Source: Asterochloris sp. CNOR1
Lineage: Eukaryota; Chlorophyta; Trebouxiophyceae; Trebouxiales; Trebouxiaceae
Length of the DNA stretch: 64,000 nucleotides
Direction of reading: 5' to 3'
Assembly: GCA_963969365.1 (NCBI GenBank)
Contig: OZ017753.1
Span: 620,001-684,000, forward strand
Position 1 is the first letter of the stretch. Every line of letters starts with the position of its first letter. The notes beneath the pieces are model-generated. The model had not been told where the DNA came from. It made no database searches and saw only the letters and a program-made list of their open reading frames with translations. Both the position numbers and the translations under genes were made by a program. Below, one piece after another: positions 12,077 to 24,800 of the stretch.

Positions 12077-15000
12077 CTAGTCCTGGCCGTCCTGACTGAG
12101 GGTGGCAGGAGATGGCACATACGACAAAATATTTGAACGCCGGCGCGTCATCTGAAGGGAGGCCTGAAGGGGGTCACACATCCTGATGACATAGGACAAA
12201 CCGCGGCCCCGCTGCACAAGGTCTGCCTTGGTAGATGGCAGGTCCCACGGAAATGTGCGGCAGGCCAGTCGACCACTGCTGAGCTGCATGACCACTTGAG
12301 GCTCTTTGATGCCCTTGAAAGACGCAGTGCCCACATGCGAGATGTGTACCTGTAAAATGGCAGCATATTTGAGCAGGTTGCAGCCAAAGCTGGCATTGCA
12401 GTATCGTGTGCAGCAGCCACAAACCTCCGGAGACCGACGCACGATACTCTCCCTCATTGGGGATGGTGATGGTGGCACGGGCAGTAGCCTGCATGCAGAC
12501 ACGCAGTCCAAGCTTCCGTGCTCTCTCCCACATTTGGCAGACTGGTGCAGCCCTGACAGTTGTCCCAGCAGCCAGATTCGAAATGGAAGCAGCTGCAGCA
12601 ACACTCTATCTTTTGCACATGTGGGGGATGCCAGCATGCTGCAGTGACACTGGCAGCAGTCCAGAGCCGCTGAGAAGCCCCTTCTCGGGCCTGCACTTGA
12701 TTGTCAACCCATGTGACAATGGCGCATGTGCGAACCCCATTGTGAGGCAGACAGCTACTGGTGACTTGTGTCAACTCTTGCAGCTTGCTTCCCCTGACTC
12801 ACGGTGAGGAGGCCATAGGGATGATGTTCCAGGCAGACTCTGCTTCGCCACTGCCAAGTGGCTGCACGACAACGCCTGCACTGCTCTGAGCATCACTGAC
12901 AAAGCCATTTGCCATGCCCAGGCCGTCATCCTCAGCGCCCCTGGAGCCAGACACTGATGTGGAGAAGATAGTTGATTCCACAAAGACAGTGCCCACACGC
13001 ATTGGACGGGCCAGGCCTGGCAAGCACCTGCCTCCTGCGAAGTGATGGGGCCCAGGGTCTGTGCCCTGGCACCAGGGCTAAAGGATAGGTGCAGGACGGG
13101 TGCAGGACTGACAGCAGGCAAGCGCAGGAGGGCAAAACAAGACAGGAGCAGCGACAGAGTGTGGAGTGTGCCCGACCTGAGGTAGCTGCCTAAAGTACTC
13201 TCTATCTGACTGGCCGACGTCTGGACCTGCACGACTCCGCTCAGCGTCAATCAAGCCTCTTGTGGCATGCTGTCAGCGCAGGCAAACAAGCAGGCTGGAA
13301 GGGCCGTGCAGCTTGTACCTCGGAGGGTCGAGGTATTGTGGAGTTGGGGCTGTGAGACATGTTGGAACGCGTCCACGTGCGCGGCTGTCCACCCTCTCCC
13401 GGGGACAGCAGCTCAGGGCCCCCCGTCAGGGAGGACCGCTCCGAGTTAGGGTGAGACGCTATCTCCCACCACTTGCTGGAGGCCTGTGCAGCACCAAACG
13501 GGCACTTGGGCAACTGCTGGCCATAGTGCTCACCAGGAAGGGCAGGCAGGCGTAAAGCATCCCTCCCTCTCAGGAGGGGTCCGGCATCATGCTGCTCCTG
13601 CATGGCTGGGTGCTTGGCGCCCATCCATGCAGCAGCATCTGACAGCCATCAGCATGAGGAGGGGAGGCTCAGGCCAGGCTTTAAGCATGCTCATGCTGCC
13701 ATCAGACAATGCTGTGCAGGCTGCAGCCACCTGCAGCATGTGTGGGTTGCCCTGCTCCTGCATTGCTGGACACTCAGCGCCGGTCAAGTCTGACACAATC
13801 TGCTCCATCACATCATAGGGGCATGTGATCTGTCCTCCATGTGAAGCCCCACTTGCATAGCGGGCACACCGATTGACCTGCAGGCATGAGGAAAGTTTTT
13901 CTTGTTAAAGCTCTTAGAGTAGGTCTGAGCAGCACAACAGCTGGCAGCTGCACAGCAGCAGACACGCCGGCCTGAAGAGTGACTGCCCCATAGCCACCCA
14001 GCACAGGCCCCTGCTTGCATTCAGTGGCAGCTGTCCCCTAGGCCGCTTTGCTGGCTGGCTGCTTGTGAGGCAACCTGCCTCAAGGGCTACAACACCCCCA
14101 GGCCACCTTGTAAACCTGACTGCATGTGAGGCACTCTGCCTGACTGAGTAGGAAATCCTACAGCCACCATCCAGACAGAGTTGGAATGCGCACCAGTGTC
14201 CCAAAGTAGTCTGCCCGTCCTGTAGTGGTGTGGGGCACCACCTTGATGGGAACGCCAGAGTAGAGTCCCATTTTTATTCGGGGCCCTGCACGACAGACGT
14301 GTGCTCAGTTATACAACACCATCTTGATGCTGTTGCTGGCATGGACACCTGAATCCTGGAGCCCTGTACAGCACACGCCTGCTCTGTTGCTTCTACCACC
14401 GCCTGACTGCGCCTGTTGCGCATGCCCAACTGAGCGATGCTGCCCACATTACCTCGAAGATCAGCAGAGCGGTGTGCTCCCACAGCAGCTGCCAAGCAAC
14501 TCCACTGACCTTGCCACACCAGGGCGTCCCCGCTCATCTCTGCTCTGCAGGGGTGCAGCGCAAGGATGTCCAGCCCCCAATGCACCTTGAGCAAGGCCTC
14601 TTGCACCTGCAGGCACAGAGCTGTGTCAGTCTGCTGAGCGCTTTGGACACAAGCCATGTGGGAGAGCCTGCATCTGCATGGGCACCACCGGGTTTTCCAC
14701 ATGGCAGGTGGAACTGGCTGCTGCGCCGCCATCGATGCGGACGAGGGCTGTGCAAACACTGACAGCAGTGCCGGGAGAGGATCCCCTGCCTCACCATCAT
14801 GCAGAACTGGGCTGCCCAGATGGGCTGGTGGAAGGCCAGCATGAACTGCCCCTCTGCCTCCTGGCACTCGTAGCCCTCAGTCACCCGCAGCAGGCGGCGT
14901 ACAACATCTGTGTACAGAGTCAGAGCGTGGTCAGCAGCTTTTGGGTCGCTGGCCTGCAGGCAGTGTCAATTTCTGATTTTTGTTTGAAGCAGCATGGCCT

Positions 15001-18000
15001 GCCACCCTGACACCCTGTCGAAGGCTAGCATCATTGGAGCAGCATGTGTGGAGCGGTCTGAAAACTGGGACAGGTGCAGCAGGCAGAATGCACAGCAGGA
15101 AGGGGGAGATTAGCCGCCCATCCTGCTCTGCGTGAGGCCCACCTTCATGGACTTGAGGCCATCCATGCTGCAGAATGCCAGCGTGATGACAGGCAGCTGC
15201 ACTTTTGCGCCCTCAGCTGAGCACCCCAAGGGGGCCTCCCGGGCAGCTGGGGCATCAAAGTAACCTGCAATGGGCAGGGTCTCTGTGACTGAGCAACGGT
15301 GGGCTGCATGTTGTAGCGCGATGCCCAGCAGGAAAGCTCAAGCAGATGGCTGCAATTTGCTGGTGAGGTGTTCACCTGGTGTCAGCTCCTCCACACTGCA
15401 AAGTGGTGGATGCATCCTGGCCCTCTCCTGCAGGCATCAGAAACAAGCGGCTGCTGAAATGTGGCGGCAGAGGTGAGCGCCCTGCCCCAAGGCTGATGAC
15501 GTGGCTGAACATCATCTGCGCCAGGGCTGTCCAGCGGCCTGCTACACAGCCTGTAACCTTCAGGCGCCTGCCACGTGAGCTTCTTGGCACTTGGCAGACA
15601 GGCCCGTCTCCAAGCCCATCAAACTGTGGCAGTCTTGCAGTCAAAGCGCCTTTGCGGCCTCCAACAGGGGTCGTTGCCTTTGATGACGTGCTCTGCCCCT
15701 ACCTCCAGGCCAGGAACCAGGACCTGGTGCAGCTGCATGGGGCTGGAAAAATCTCTGAGCACGTGCTGCCCCATATCCATAACAATGAGGCTGTCCAGCT
15801 GCGTTGGCATCCCATCCAAGGACGCTGCAGGCACATCAGGAAATCTCATGTGCAAGACAATGCTAGTGGCAATGACTACGTACATGCATCCTGTTCCCGT
15901 CTATGCGGACGTCAGGATACAAGCACAGCACAGCAGAAACGGGGTTGTGCAAGTTCATCACAAAAGTAGATTATACAGTCGACAGCACAGCAATGCTGGA
16001 CACTAAGCCCCTTTGACCATTCGGCGCAGCACCTCGAGGTCCGCCAGAGAACATCGTGAAAAGGCCTTTGCGGCTCGGCTTCTCAGCAATGGCCCTGCAG
16101 CAGATGGGGACTGGCGGTGAGCTGTTTGGGAAGCAACTGCAGGCTACCACAGCGCCCTGTGAGCCCATCTCCCACAAGCTGCACTGCTCACGCTGTGTGG
16201 GTGACGCCTTCCGGTCCACGCTCAAGGTCCACCAGCGGTGTGTTGCTGTCGACGCGTGGCGTGGTGGCCTGGGTGGCACTGTGGCTGCTGACCTTCACCG
16301 GACTGTGCTTGGCGCTGATGTTGAAGAAGGAGGGGCCCAAAGAGTGCAGAGAGTGGTCCAGCCACCGAGACGGCTGGCGACTGGTTCTCTGCCTGTGCCA
16401 GCAGGGCTCAGTGTGAGCGGTCGCAGAGGACTCCTAGCGGCCAGAGCCTGCTTGTGCCCAAACAGCATTCCCTTCATGGGCCCCCACCCCAGCCCAGGAA
16501 CTGTGACAATCAGCAGCCATGCCTGCCCCTGCCCATGAACAGACCTGCCGGTGGCCACCATGGCGCACCCTCTGCAATGTGCATGTTGGTGCCTGCTTGT
16601 GCCCAGGCAGCAACCCTTAGCTTCACCAGCTACAATGCTGAATGCAGCAGACAAGCACACCATGTGTGTTACTGGGCCGTGCAGTGTGGTACCTGGGCTT
16701 TTGCGCATCCAGCTGTGCATAGTCGGGGTGCTTGGGCAGGTTCCTCATCAGGTCACCCAGTGAGGAGTTGATGGCAGCAAACGTTCCAGAATCAGTCACA
16801 ATCTGACCTGCAGAGGCAGGGACAAGGCTGCAGCAGGGACGTCACATTCTGACCTGCACAGCAAAGGCAAGGCTGCAGCAGAGATGTCACGATCTGACGT
16901 CACAGAGCAACAACAAGGCTGCTGCAGAAAAGGATGGTTTGACCTTCACAGCATGAACCACGCTGCAGCAGGGATGCGAGCAAGCTGTGCAGGCGGGGTG
17001 CAGGAGCGCACCCACCTCCATGAGGCACCTCGCTGACAGCATGCACCATCTCCGTCACAGGGCCCTCATACCTGCAGGTATGGGTCAGGGGTTGCAGCAT
17101 CTCCTGAGGAAGGGGCCACCAGCAGCTGTGCCTTGTGCACCCTGGCAGGTGCACTGCTTGCTCTGTGTACAAGGCCCTTGCTTGATGATCTCAGGGAACA
17201 GAAGAGGACCTACCTCAGCGCACGTGGAGAAACGCACTCACTCAGCACATGATAATGGCATGCACCCTAGAGGCAGCAGGTACAACTGATACATGCGCAC
17301 TGTGCAGCGCCCCTCAACATCAAACTAGGGCGAATCACATACAACATCACTGCATGCCACTCACTCGACGCGCATTGTCATCGCATGCACCCTGGCCTTG
17401 GACACCTTCCCATACGCGATGGCCATACGCACCGCCAGCCCCCGAAAGGCCACCTCAGAGGGAGCAATCTGCAGGCGATTGCATGTGAGACTGACACTGG
17501 CTGACAATGACAGACACCTGTCAGCACAGGCAGCCACAACCCGCTGTGCAGGCAGGGCATGGCAGCCGTACCATGCCAAGGTCATACAGCTGGGGAGGCT
17601 CTGCCGGATCCTGTGAGACTGGCTCGGCAACACGGGCGGCCGCGCTGCTGGCAGCGCGGCTGAGGGATTTTCTCGTTGACTTACGCATCCGCAGTGAACG
17701 CTTGGAAGCTGCACCTGCAGAACCCAAGGGTGCTCAGTCCTTCAGACAGACTCAAAGCAGCAGGGCCTGCAGAGTGCAGTGCTGCAATTGATAACATCGA
17801 AACCACAGAAATGGCCCATCTGATGACTACCAGTCAGGCAGGGTGGCACTGGCCCTGCATTCCGCGCTGCGCTGTGCAGGGGAGTTGGCCTGAGGCAGCT
17901 CTTCGGATGCTGCTCCAGCACGGTCGGCCACTTGGCTGTCAGCAAAGCCTGCAGTGGGCATGCAGTCAGTGAGCAGGGCCTGCAGTGGTGAGCAGGGCCT

Positions 18001-21000
18001 GCAGTGGGCATGCAGTCAGATGATGGCCTGGCAGCAGGAGGTGCAGCTCAACTGCATACTGACAGAGGCCAGCAGAGCGCCACAGCTCACCTGCTGGGTC
18101 TCAACTGCCCAGCTCACAGCGTCACTTGCTTCATAGAAGGCCTGCAGCAGCACAATGCTGTACATGAGGGCAGAGACCTCAAAAAGCAGCATGCACTCAG
18201 CCATGCGAGGCCCCACCATCAGAAAGGCATCGCCCTCTGTGGTGACCTCATATCCGTAATGTCGTGAGAGCCTGCTGCGCATGATCTGCAGCAGCCACAG
18301 ATTGCTGTCTGAGAATACGCACACCCACTGAATGCTGTCTCCAATGAGTTGACGACACCAAAATGGATGCCTAAGCTGAGCATTGAGCAGTTTCTGTCTC
18401 AACATGAGCACCCAGCCCATGCTGCCTTGAAATGGCATGAACAGACCCAGCTTGCATGACGGCCTTGAAGCTGGTAAGATGCATCTGGCTGACCTGGTCA
18501 TGCAGAGCAATGGCAGCATTCATGGCGTCGCGATTCTGCAGGCACAGCACACGCTTGAGGACCCAGGAGGCTTTCTGTTGAAGGTGCAAGCAAACAGCGG
18601 CTGCAAGATCAGCAGGGTAGCAGCGAGTGCACGGCCTTCACCCATTCCCAGAGCTCTGTGCTCCCCTCCACATCAGTCAGCACAAGTGCAATGTTGCCGG
18701 CGCCTGCAGGCACGGGAACACTCCTGGGCTCCCTTGGCATGAGCTGTGGCTGCACAGGGAGAACAGGTGTTGATCCTTGACAGGGCAGGTCCACAACTGT
18801 GGGGAGTTCCACCTGGTGGCTCTGTGCACTGCAGCAGCAGGCTCTCGGCCATCTCTGGCGGGTCAGAAACCACAATCTGAATGCGTGCTCACGTGGTGGC
18901 CCTGTGCGCTTGCGCAGTAGCAGCAGGCTCCTGGCCAGCCTAGCTCTGGCCAGGTAGCCCAGCAGAGCCAGTGCAATGCTGCAGCCAGCCATTGCAAGCA
19001 TGCCCTCCAACAGAGACTTGCGCAGGCGGGTCTGGCTGCTGATGGTCGGAATGCACTCGGGCGGCTGGCCTGAAACCCAGGTGTAGCCCAGATCGCAGTG
19101 GCACCCCTGCAGCTGTGGCAGGGCAGTTGGGCATTGCCAGGCTCAGCTGCAAGCTGGTCCTGAGCTGTGCGGGCACACAGGACACACGCTTTGCTGAGAA
19201 GGGAGCAGTCACACCTGGTAGCTGGTGTATTGTGCACTGATGCTGAGGTACTGCAACTGGGGCATGAGGGTGTCGTTGACGGTGACCTCGGGGCAGGCCA
19301 TGTTGGGCAGGGCATCGTATAAAAGACTGCAGAGGGCAGCAGCACCACCTTCTGCCCAGCTTGGCACAACATGGATGAGCTCTCATTCTGCAGCTCAGCG
19401 GGAGACAGGCTGGTGGCACATCCTGCCGTCAATGCGACAGACCGCGTCTCTCTGGCCGGGCTCACCCAGTGAAAACAGCAAAGATGGGCAGGTCGTTGCC
19501 CTGCGAATTGGCTGATGTGGCTGCCAAGCCACTGTCTGTAATGTCCAGGACTTGCAGGGAGTGGAGCACGCCATATTCATCTGGAAGAGGGCCACTGCAG
19601 CACAGGAGGCAGACAAGCATAAAACGGGCCCCAGGCAACTTGGAGACCTGCTTGGAAGAAGACCTTGGCCAGCAATCGTTACCTGAAGTTGTTGCGGCCC
19701 AGGTAGAGGTCGGTGAGCAGCAGCTGTTCACTCAGAGAGGCGGGGAGCGTGCCTGACAGCTGATTTCCGTCCAAGTGAAGCATCTGCAGCCGCACATTGT
19801 CAGGTCCAGCAGTGCTGCAAGGTGAGTAGGTCTGCTGCGTGTGTGGCTCTCAATGAAGCTTGCCTTTAGGGTGTAAGAGTGAAAGCTGTTGGGGAGAGTG
19901 CCAGAGAAGCTGGAGCAGGCAACAGATGTGTTAGGGCACTGGTGGCCAGCACATGCGACATGGCTGCACAGCAGAGACACACTGCAGGCAACCCCCACTT
20001 GTTGTTGCTGATGCTGAAGTCTGACAAGAGCTCAGTCTGACTGAGGAGCGCATCAATGTTGCCATGCAAGTGGTTGTTGCTGAGGTCTAGCTTCTGCAGG
20101 GCACAGCACAGGGTGGGGCAAGACTGGTACTGCCAGGTCTTTGGCAAGGGCGCTGTGCATGAGCGCAGCATGCAGTAGGGGCGGTAAGTGTGAGGTGTGC
20201 TCACCAGTATTGGGGCCAAGGTCAACATCGCGCCAACAGTGCCTGTCAGCTGATTATTGTCCAGCAGAATGGTGAGTTCTTGCCCTATATAGCATGGGAC
20301 AGCAGCCAGTCTCAGAGAGCACAATGAGCAGGAAGGCGTGAACAGTCCTTCTGGCAGCCAGGGCAGCAATGGGGGCCCCAGCTGACCGCTTGACAGACAA
20401 CCAAGGCAGCAGGGGTCAAGCAGAGGTAGCCCTGCATCAACTCATTCCATGTGGCACATTCCAGCCAGCTTGCTGACCAGCATGGCTGATTGTGCAGTCA
20501 CCCACCTTCTTCTCCTAGATGTGCCTCCAAGGGGATAGTGCCAGAGAGCTGATTGGCTGAAGCTGCAAACATGGTCAATTGCGGCAGAAGCTGCCAGCCT
20601 TGGGGCAGCGTGCCAGTCAGCTGGTTGTAGGAGACCGAGAACACGTTGAGCTCTGTGAGGTTGTCCAAGTCTGGAATGCTGCCAGTGAAGCGGTTGCCCT
20701 CCAGAGCCACCAGCCTCAGCGATGTGACGCCAAACAGTGAGGCGGGCAGCGAGCCAGTGATCTGATTGTGCTGCAGATTCAGGTGCTCCAGCTGCGGCAG
20801 GTACAAGTCGGGCGGAATGCTGCCTGTCAGCTGGTTGCCAGACATGTCGATGAACTCCAGGGTCTGCTGCAGGGCTGTAAGGGCGGACAGCTGTGTCACA
20901 TTGATGGAGACGTTGTTCTGGGGGAGCCTCAGGGAAACGGTGGCATTTGGCGTCCAGCAGTGAGCGGTGACAGGGATGGTGCCGCCACCTGGCTGCGGAA

Positions 21001-21384
21001 TGTTGAACACGATCAGGCGTGACGTCGGGCAGCACGTGACGCCAAACCAGTCGCACTGTGCCTGCGGATTGGTCCCCCCAGTACCATTGAGCCAGTTTGT
21101 TCTGTGGGTCCAGTCGGGGCCTCCTGCAGCAGCAGGCACAGGCAGACTGGTTGGCGGGCATGCTAAGGCTTCTGCAGTTGCCGCGGCTGGGGAGCTGCAG
21201 GCACACAATCACGGGCTGTCTTTGCAGCGTGCATCGCACCTGAGCTGTTGTATAGCGCTGCAAGCTCTGACTGCTGTTGGAACTGACAAGCAGTGTCGCA
21301 CTGTCCCAGCATCTGAGCAGCTGGGGTGTTCCATGAGAGCACACAGATGCAGAAAAGCAGCCACCAGAGAGCCTGAGTGTCCAT
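12077..21384 (-). CDS. LRR receptor with tandem class III nucleotide cyclase domains
   Basis: This is a predicted plasma-membrane receptor cyclase. Order: signal peptide (MDTQALWWLLFCICVLSW, start 21384), cysteine cap with NWLNG and CDWFGVTC, about eight plant-type LRRs (NQLTGSIP, NQITGSLP, NRFTGSIP and similar, exons 21123-20506, 20284-20205, 20093-19999, 19909-19864, 19783-19683), a cysteine-rich juxtamembrane part (GCHCDLGYTW), and a membrane helix in exon 19106-18642. Cyclase domain 1 follows: TDVEGSTELWEW, YEVTTEGDAFLM (18285-18217), AFYEASDAVSWAVETQ (18141-18091), FRGLAVRMAIAYG, YEGPVTEMVHAV. Cyclase domain 2: LAFCSMDG (15264-15143), YECQEAEGQFMLAFHQP (14953-14795), 14606-14510, GRADYFGTL (14285-14194), VNRCARYASG (13878-13731), GTASFKGI in the last exon (12349-12077). 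Domain 1 keeps the metal aspartates; domain 2 keeps the Asn/Arg pair. Linker exons near 17.7-17.5, 16.6-15.9 and 13.6-12.4 kb are unresolved. Confidence 0.88.
16801..16977 (+). repeat. Four-copy 45-46-bp array carrying a splice acceptor
   Basis: Units start at about 16801, 16847, 16892 and 16937. The first unit includes the real acceptor and first bases of a cyclase exon (on the minus strand CTGCAG then GTCAGAT); the rest are diverged copies inside the intron. Confidence 0.75.
17949..18018 (+). repeat. Tandem copies of an exon's acceptor edge in the cyclase gene
   Basis: On the minus strand CACTGCAG followed by an ALLT-like coding start occurs three times: twice as intronic copies and once as the real exon at about 17948. 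Confidence 0.7.
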
Positions 21385-21847
21385 CTTGGGGACCTGCAAG
21401 ATGCAGCAGCAAGTCTATGGTCAGCAACCCCCTGACATCAGCAATTTCCTGAAGCCAAGTGAACTCATAAGGGCAGGTGAACCCCAGCACACAGATATGG
21501 ACTGCACTCAACAGCCCACACCTGCTCATTGTTCCGGCGTATCCATGGACAGCTACAGAGATGAGTTCAGCAGACTACGACCTGAATCAGCCCACCATTG
21601 CAGAAACGGCACGCCACCGCAAATCATCATGAACTTGACGGAAGAAAGAATGAAACCCCGCTCATGAGGCGGTGCTAAAAGGGCCTCGTACCCTGTAGGA
21701 GAGCTCAATTCGAATAGATGAATGCCAGAGTTGCAAGCCAGTGCCAGACTTTTTGAACGGGTGAAGTGCTGACCATTCATGCCGCTTTGCCTTACCCCTT
21801 CAACGAGCAGGCCTACCTTTTGAGCTGAAGCAAAACTGTCACGCACC
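21385..21847. promoter_or_regulatory. Divergent promoter region, LRR-cyclase / permease
   Basis: About 460 bases separate the two start codons of divergently transcribed genes. It must hold both promoters and 5' UTRs; I recognise no specific element. Confidence 0.45.
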
Positions 21848-24800
21848 ATGGTGGTGGACAGTGGGCAGGTGGGCTCCTGAGGTTCGCAGCGCAAGAGGCT
21901 GCATCACAACACCAGCCGTGCAACCACAATGCCCTCCCTCCGTGCAGAAACGCCTGAATGAGCTAGGGTACCAGCAAAGGCTGGGGCGCCCCTTAAAGTG
22001 GCCAACTGTGTTTTGCTTTACCTACTCCATCATGAGCCCAGTGACTGCCATCACAGGCCTCTACATCCAAGGCCTCCTGTATGGGGGCCCTGTGGCTCTC
22101 ATATGGGGCTGGGTGCTGACCTCAGTCTTCACAATGGCTGTGGGCCTGGCTTTCAGCGAACTGTGCAGCGCAATGCCACAGAGCGGAGGTGAGGCGCTCG
22201 GTGCACCAGCTGGCTGCATCAGCGCCAGAGCCCCAGACCGCGACCTCACCTGTGCTGCGCTGCAGGTCTGTACTTCTGGTGAGGTTGTTGGCAGCCCAGC
22301 TTCGTGTCCTGCCCGTTGGCTGCTCATGCAGCGCCCTCCTTCCCTGCAGGAGCTACATGCTGGGGGTGAAGCGTGGCGCATTCTGGTCTTGGGTGACAGG
22401 CTGGGTGGGGTCCCACTGCTTGCATGCCTGCCTGCAGTCATGCCTGGACTGCTTCAGACACACCCATTGCATGTCTGCTGCAGCCCTGTCTGCATTTCTG
22501 CCTGGCCCATCCCAGCCCGTCACATGCATGGCTCCTGCAGCTTTGCCTGGCCTGCTTCAGGCAGCACAAATGCATGTCTGCGGCAAGTGCACCATGCTGG
22601 ACTGTGTGCTGCAGATCAACCTGCTGGGTCAGCTCGCATTTGTGGCAGGCAACGAGTACACTGTTGTCCAAGTATTTGTCACCATGATCCTGCTGGGCAC
22701 TGGCACAGCCACAGGTGGAGGCTATCTGATGTCCTATGGAGAGGTGCGCCCTACACGTCTGCAGCTGAACAGCAGCAGGTGCACTGACTGTGCAGGTTGC
22801 TCACAAGCTGCACCCTGCCTGCAGCAATACCTGCTGCTGGTCTGTCTGCTGGTCAGCCACGCTGCGCTCAACTCCTTCCCGATGGCTGTGGTGGCCCGCA
22901 TCGCGCAAGTCGCTGCAGTGTGGCTGCTCCTGGGTGAGCCCTTTGCTCTGTGGCATGTGGCTGAGTGCTGCAATACAAGTCATCACCCGGATTGCGCCCT
23001 GAGTTACCTGATGGGGCCATGGCGCACCTGGTCTTGGAGCAAGACTGGGGCCTCATTCTGGGTGTAAGCAGGCCTGACTACGTGACAGGGGCTGCAGAGC
23101 CAGCAGCTGACTGCCTGCAGGGGCTGCTATTGTTGTGGGAGTCTTGCTGACAATCACTGAACCCAAACAGAGCTCCATGTTTGTCTTCACAGTTTACCAG
23201 GTGAGGCCCCTGCACTTGCTCGCCACACCCTCAGCAGCTTTGGCAAACTTTGAGACCTCCACACTGGGTGCAGAACAACCCCAGCAGCAACATCACAAGC
23301 GTCCCCTACACATTTGTGCTCGGCCTGCTGACTGCATGCTGGAGCCAGACGGGCTATGACAGCGCTGCCCACGTCATTGAGGTGCGTGCACCCACAGCCT
23401 GCTACTGGTTCCAGGGTTTTGCACTGTCGGGTAGCTGCAGACATGCTGAGATGGTGCTCTGCGAGCTGGGCAGTGCAAGCACCAGCAGCCTGCTGCACAG
23501 TGCGCTGTGGATTAGCCCTGCTGCCTGCCCCCTCTTGCAGGCAGGGCAGCTGCCTCACAGCGTGCCTGTGCTGCCTGCAGGAGACTGCACAGGCCGATGC
23601 CATTGCAGGCCGCCCCATTGTCATGGCCATTGCGCTGGCCTCGGTGACAGGTCTGGCCTACCTGCTGGGCCTGACCTACTGCATAGACGTGAGCCACGGT
23701 GTTTTGTTGTCATGCACATGTTACTGCTCTTTTCCTGAGCTGCCAGCTGCACACCTTGCAGGACTATGACTACGTCCTGAGCCTTAACAATGAGACAGGA
23801 GGGCTCCTTCCCGTGGGCCAAGTGCGCATAAGAGATGCTGATTTAGATGAATCTGAAACCTTAGTCACCTCTTCAGCTGCTAAGTGTTGTCTCCTGCAGA
23901 TCTTCTGGGACTCCTTTGCTAAAAGGTACGGGACAGGCACCAGATGCATCTGGCTGCTGGGCATCCCTCTGGGAGCCTGCTGGTTTTGTGGCCTGCTCAG
24001 CATGACAGCAGCCTCCAGGATGATGTACTCCTTCAGCCGCGATGGCGCCATGCCATTCTATAGGCTCATAAGATATGTTGATCCAGGGACTCAGGCGCCA
24101 GTTGTGGCAGGTGAGGTCAGAGTGCCCTGCCAGCACAGTCAAGGCTGCCACAGGCATGTGCTGCAGCACATGCAGTGCCCTGGGCTTGCCAGCCGAAGAG
24201 TCATGCCACACCACTGCACCCCGCAGCCTTACTCCAGCAGTGCATGCTGGCTTGACCTGTGGTGCCACCAAGTGCAGTCTGGGCAGTGGCAGTGGCCGCC
24301 ATCCTCATCTGCACAGGCCTGCTGAAGAGCCTCACCATCTTCCTGGCCATCACCTCGGTGGCCACAGCCGGCCTGGCCGCAGCCTACGCCCTGCCCCTCT
24401 GGCTGAGAGTCCTGGTCAAGCAGACTGGCCTGGAGGCGGGCCCCTTCAATCTGGGCAGGTAAGGAAGCCTGCCGGCTGTGCGGTTGGCGTGTGCAGGACA
24501 CCTCTGACGCTGCGCTTTGAGTGCAGGTGGAGCACGCCCATCCATGCCACCGCGGCGCTGTGGCTGACCTTTGTCACAACCATCTTCATGCTGCCGGCTG
24601 CTTACCCAGTGACCACCGTAGTTGGGGCTCCAATGGCCTTTGCCCTGGTGGTGGGCCCAGTCCTGCTGTGTTGGTGCACCTGGAGCAGGCGCTGGTTTGG
24701 CGGACCAATGCCAGATGTCTACAACTCAGAGGTGGGCGCTGGCAAGAGCGTTGCTTGGACCTGTCATGCAGCAGATTCTACCTTGTTTGGCTGGCTGCAG

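Noticed and set aside
16801-16977. CRISPR-like array
   Set aside because: Units are contiguous with no spacers and include a spliceosomal acceptor; the genome is nuclear.
12077-18700. Bacterial origin of the cyclase domains
   Set aside because: The domains are cut by many introns with the same splice style as the neighbours and sit in frame behind the LRR part; no sign of recent transfer.
19440-19480. Second apparent frame break in the same gene
   Set aside because: Placing the donor as ACTGG/GTGAGC gives the phase needed for the next exon (LLYDALPNMACPEV).
19730-19915. Apparent frameshift that would make the LRR-cyclase a pseudogene
   Set aside because: The frame is restored by a GC-AG intron with an acceptor before 19783 and normal LRR spacing results.
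20442-21344. 300-codon minus ORF in another frame over the LRR region
   Set aside because: The overlapping frame 21123-20506 shows canonical LRRs; this one is a frameshifted shadow.
22189-23067. 292-codon plus ORF in the permease gene
   Set aside because: It runs through introns in a frame different from most permease exons; splice sites and helices support the exon model.
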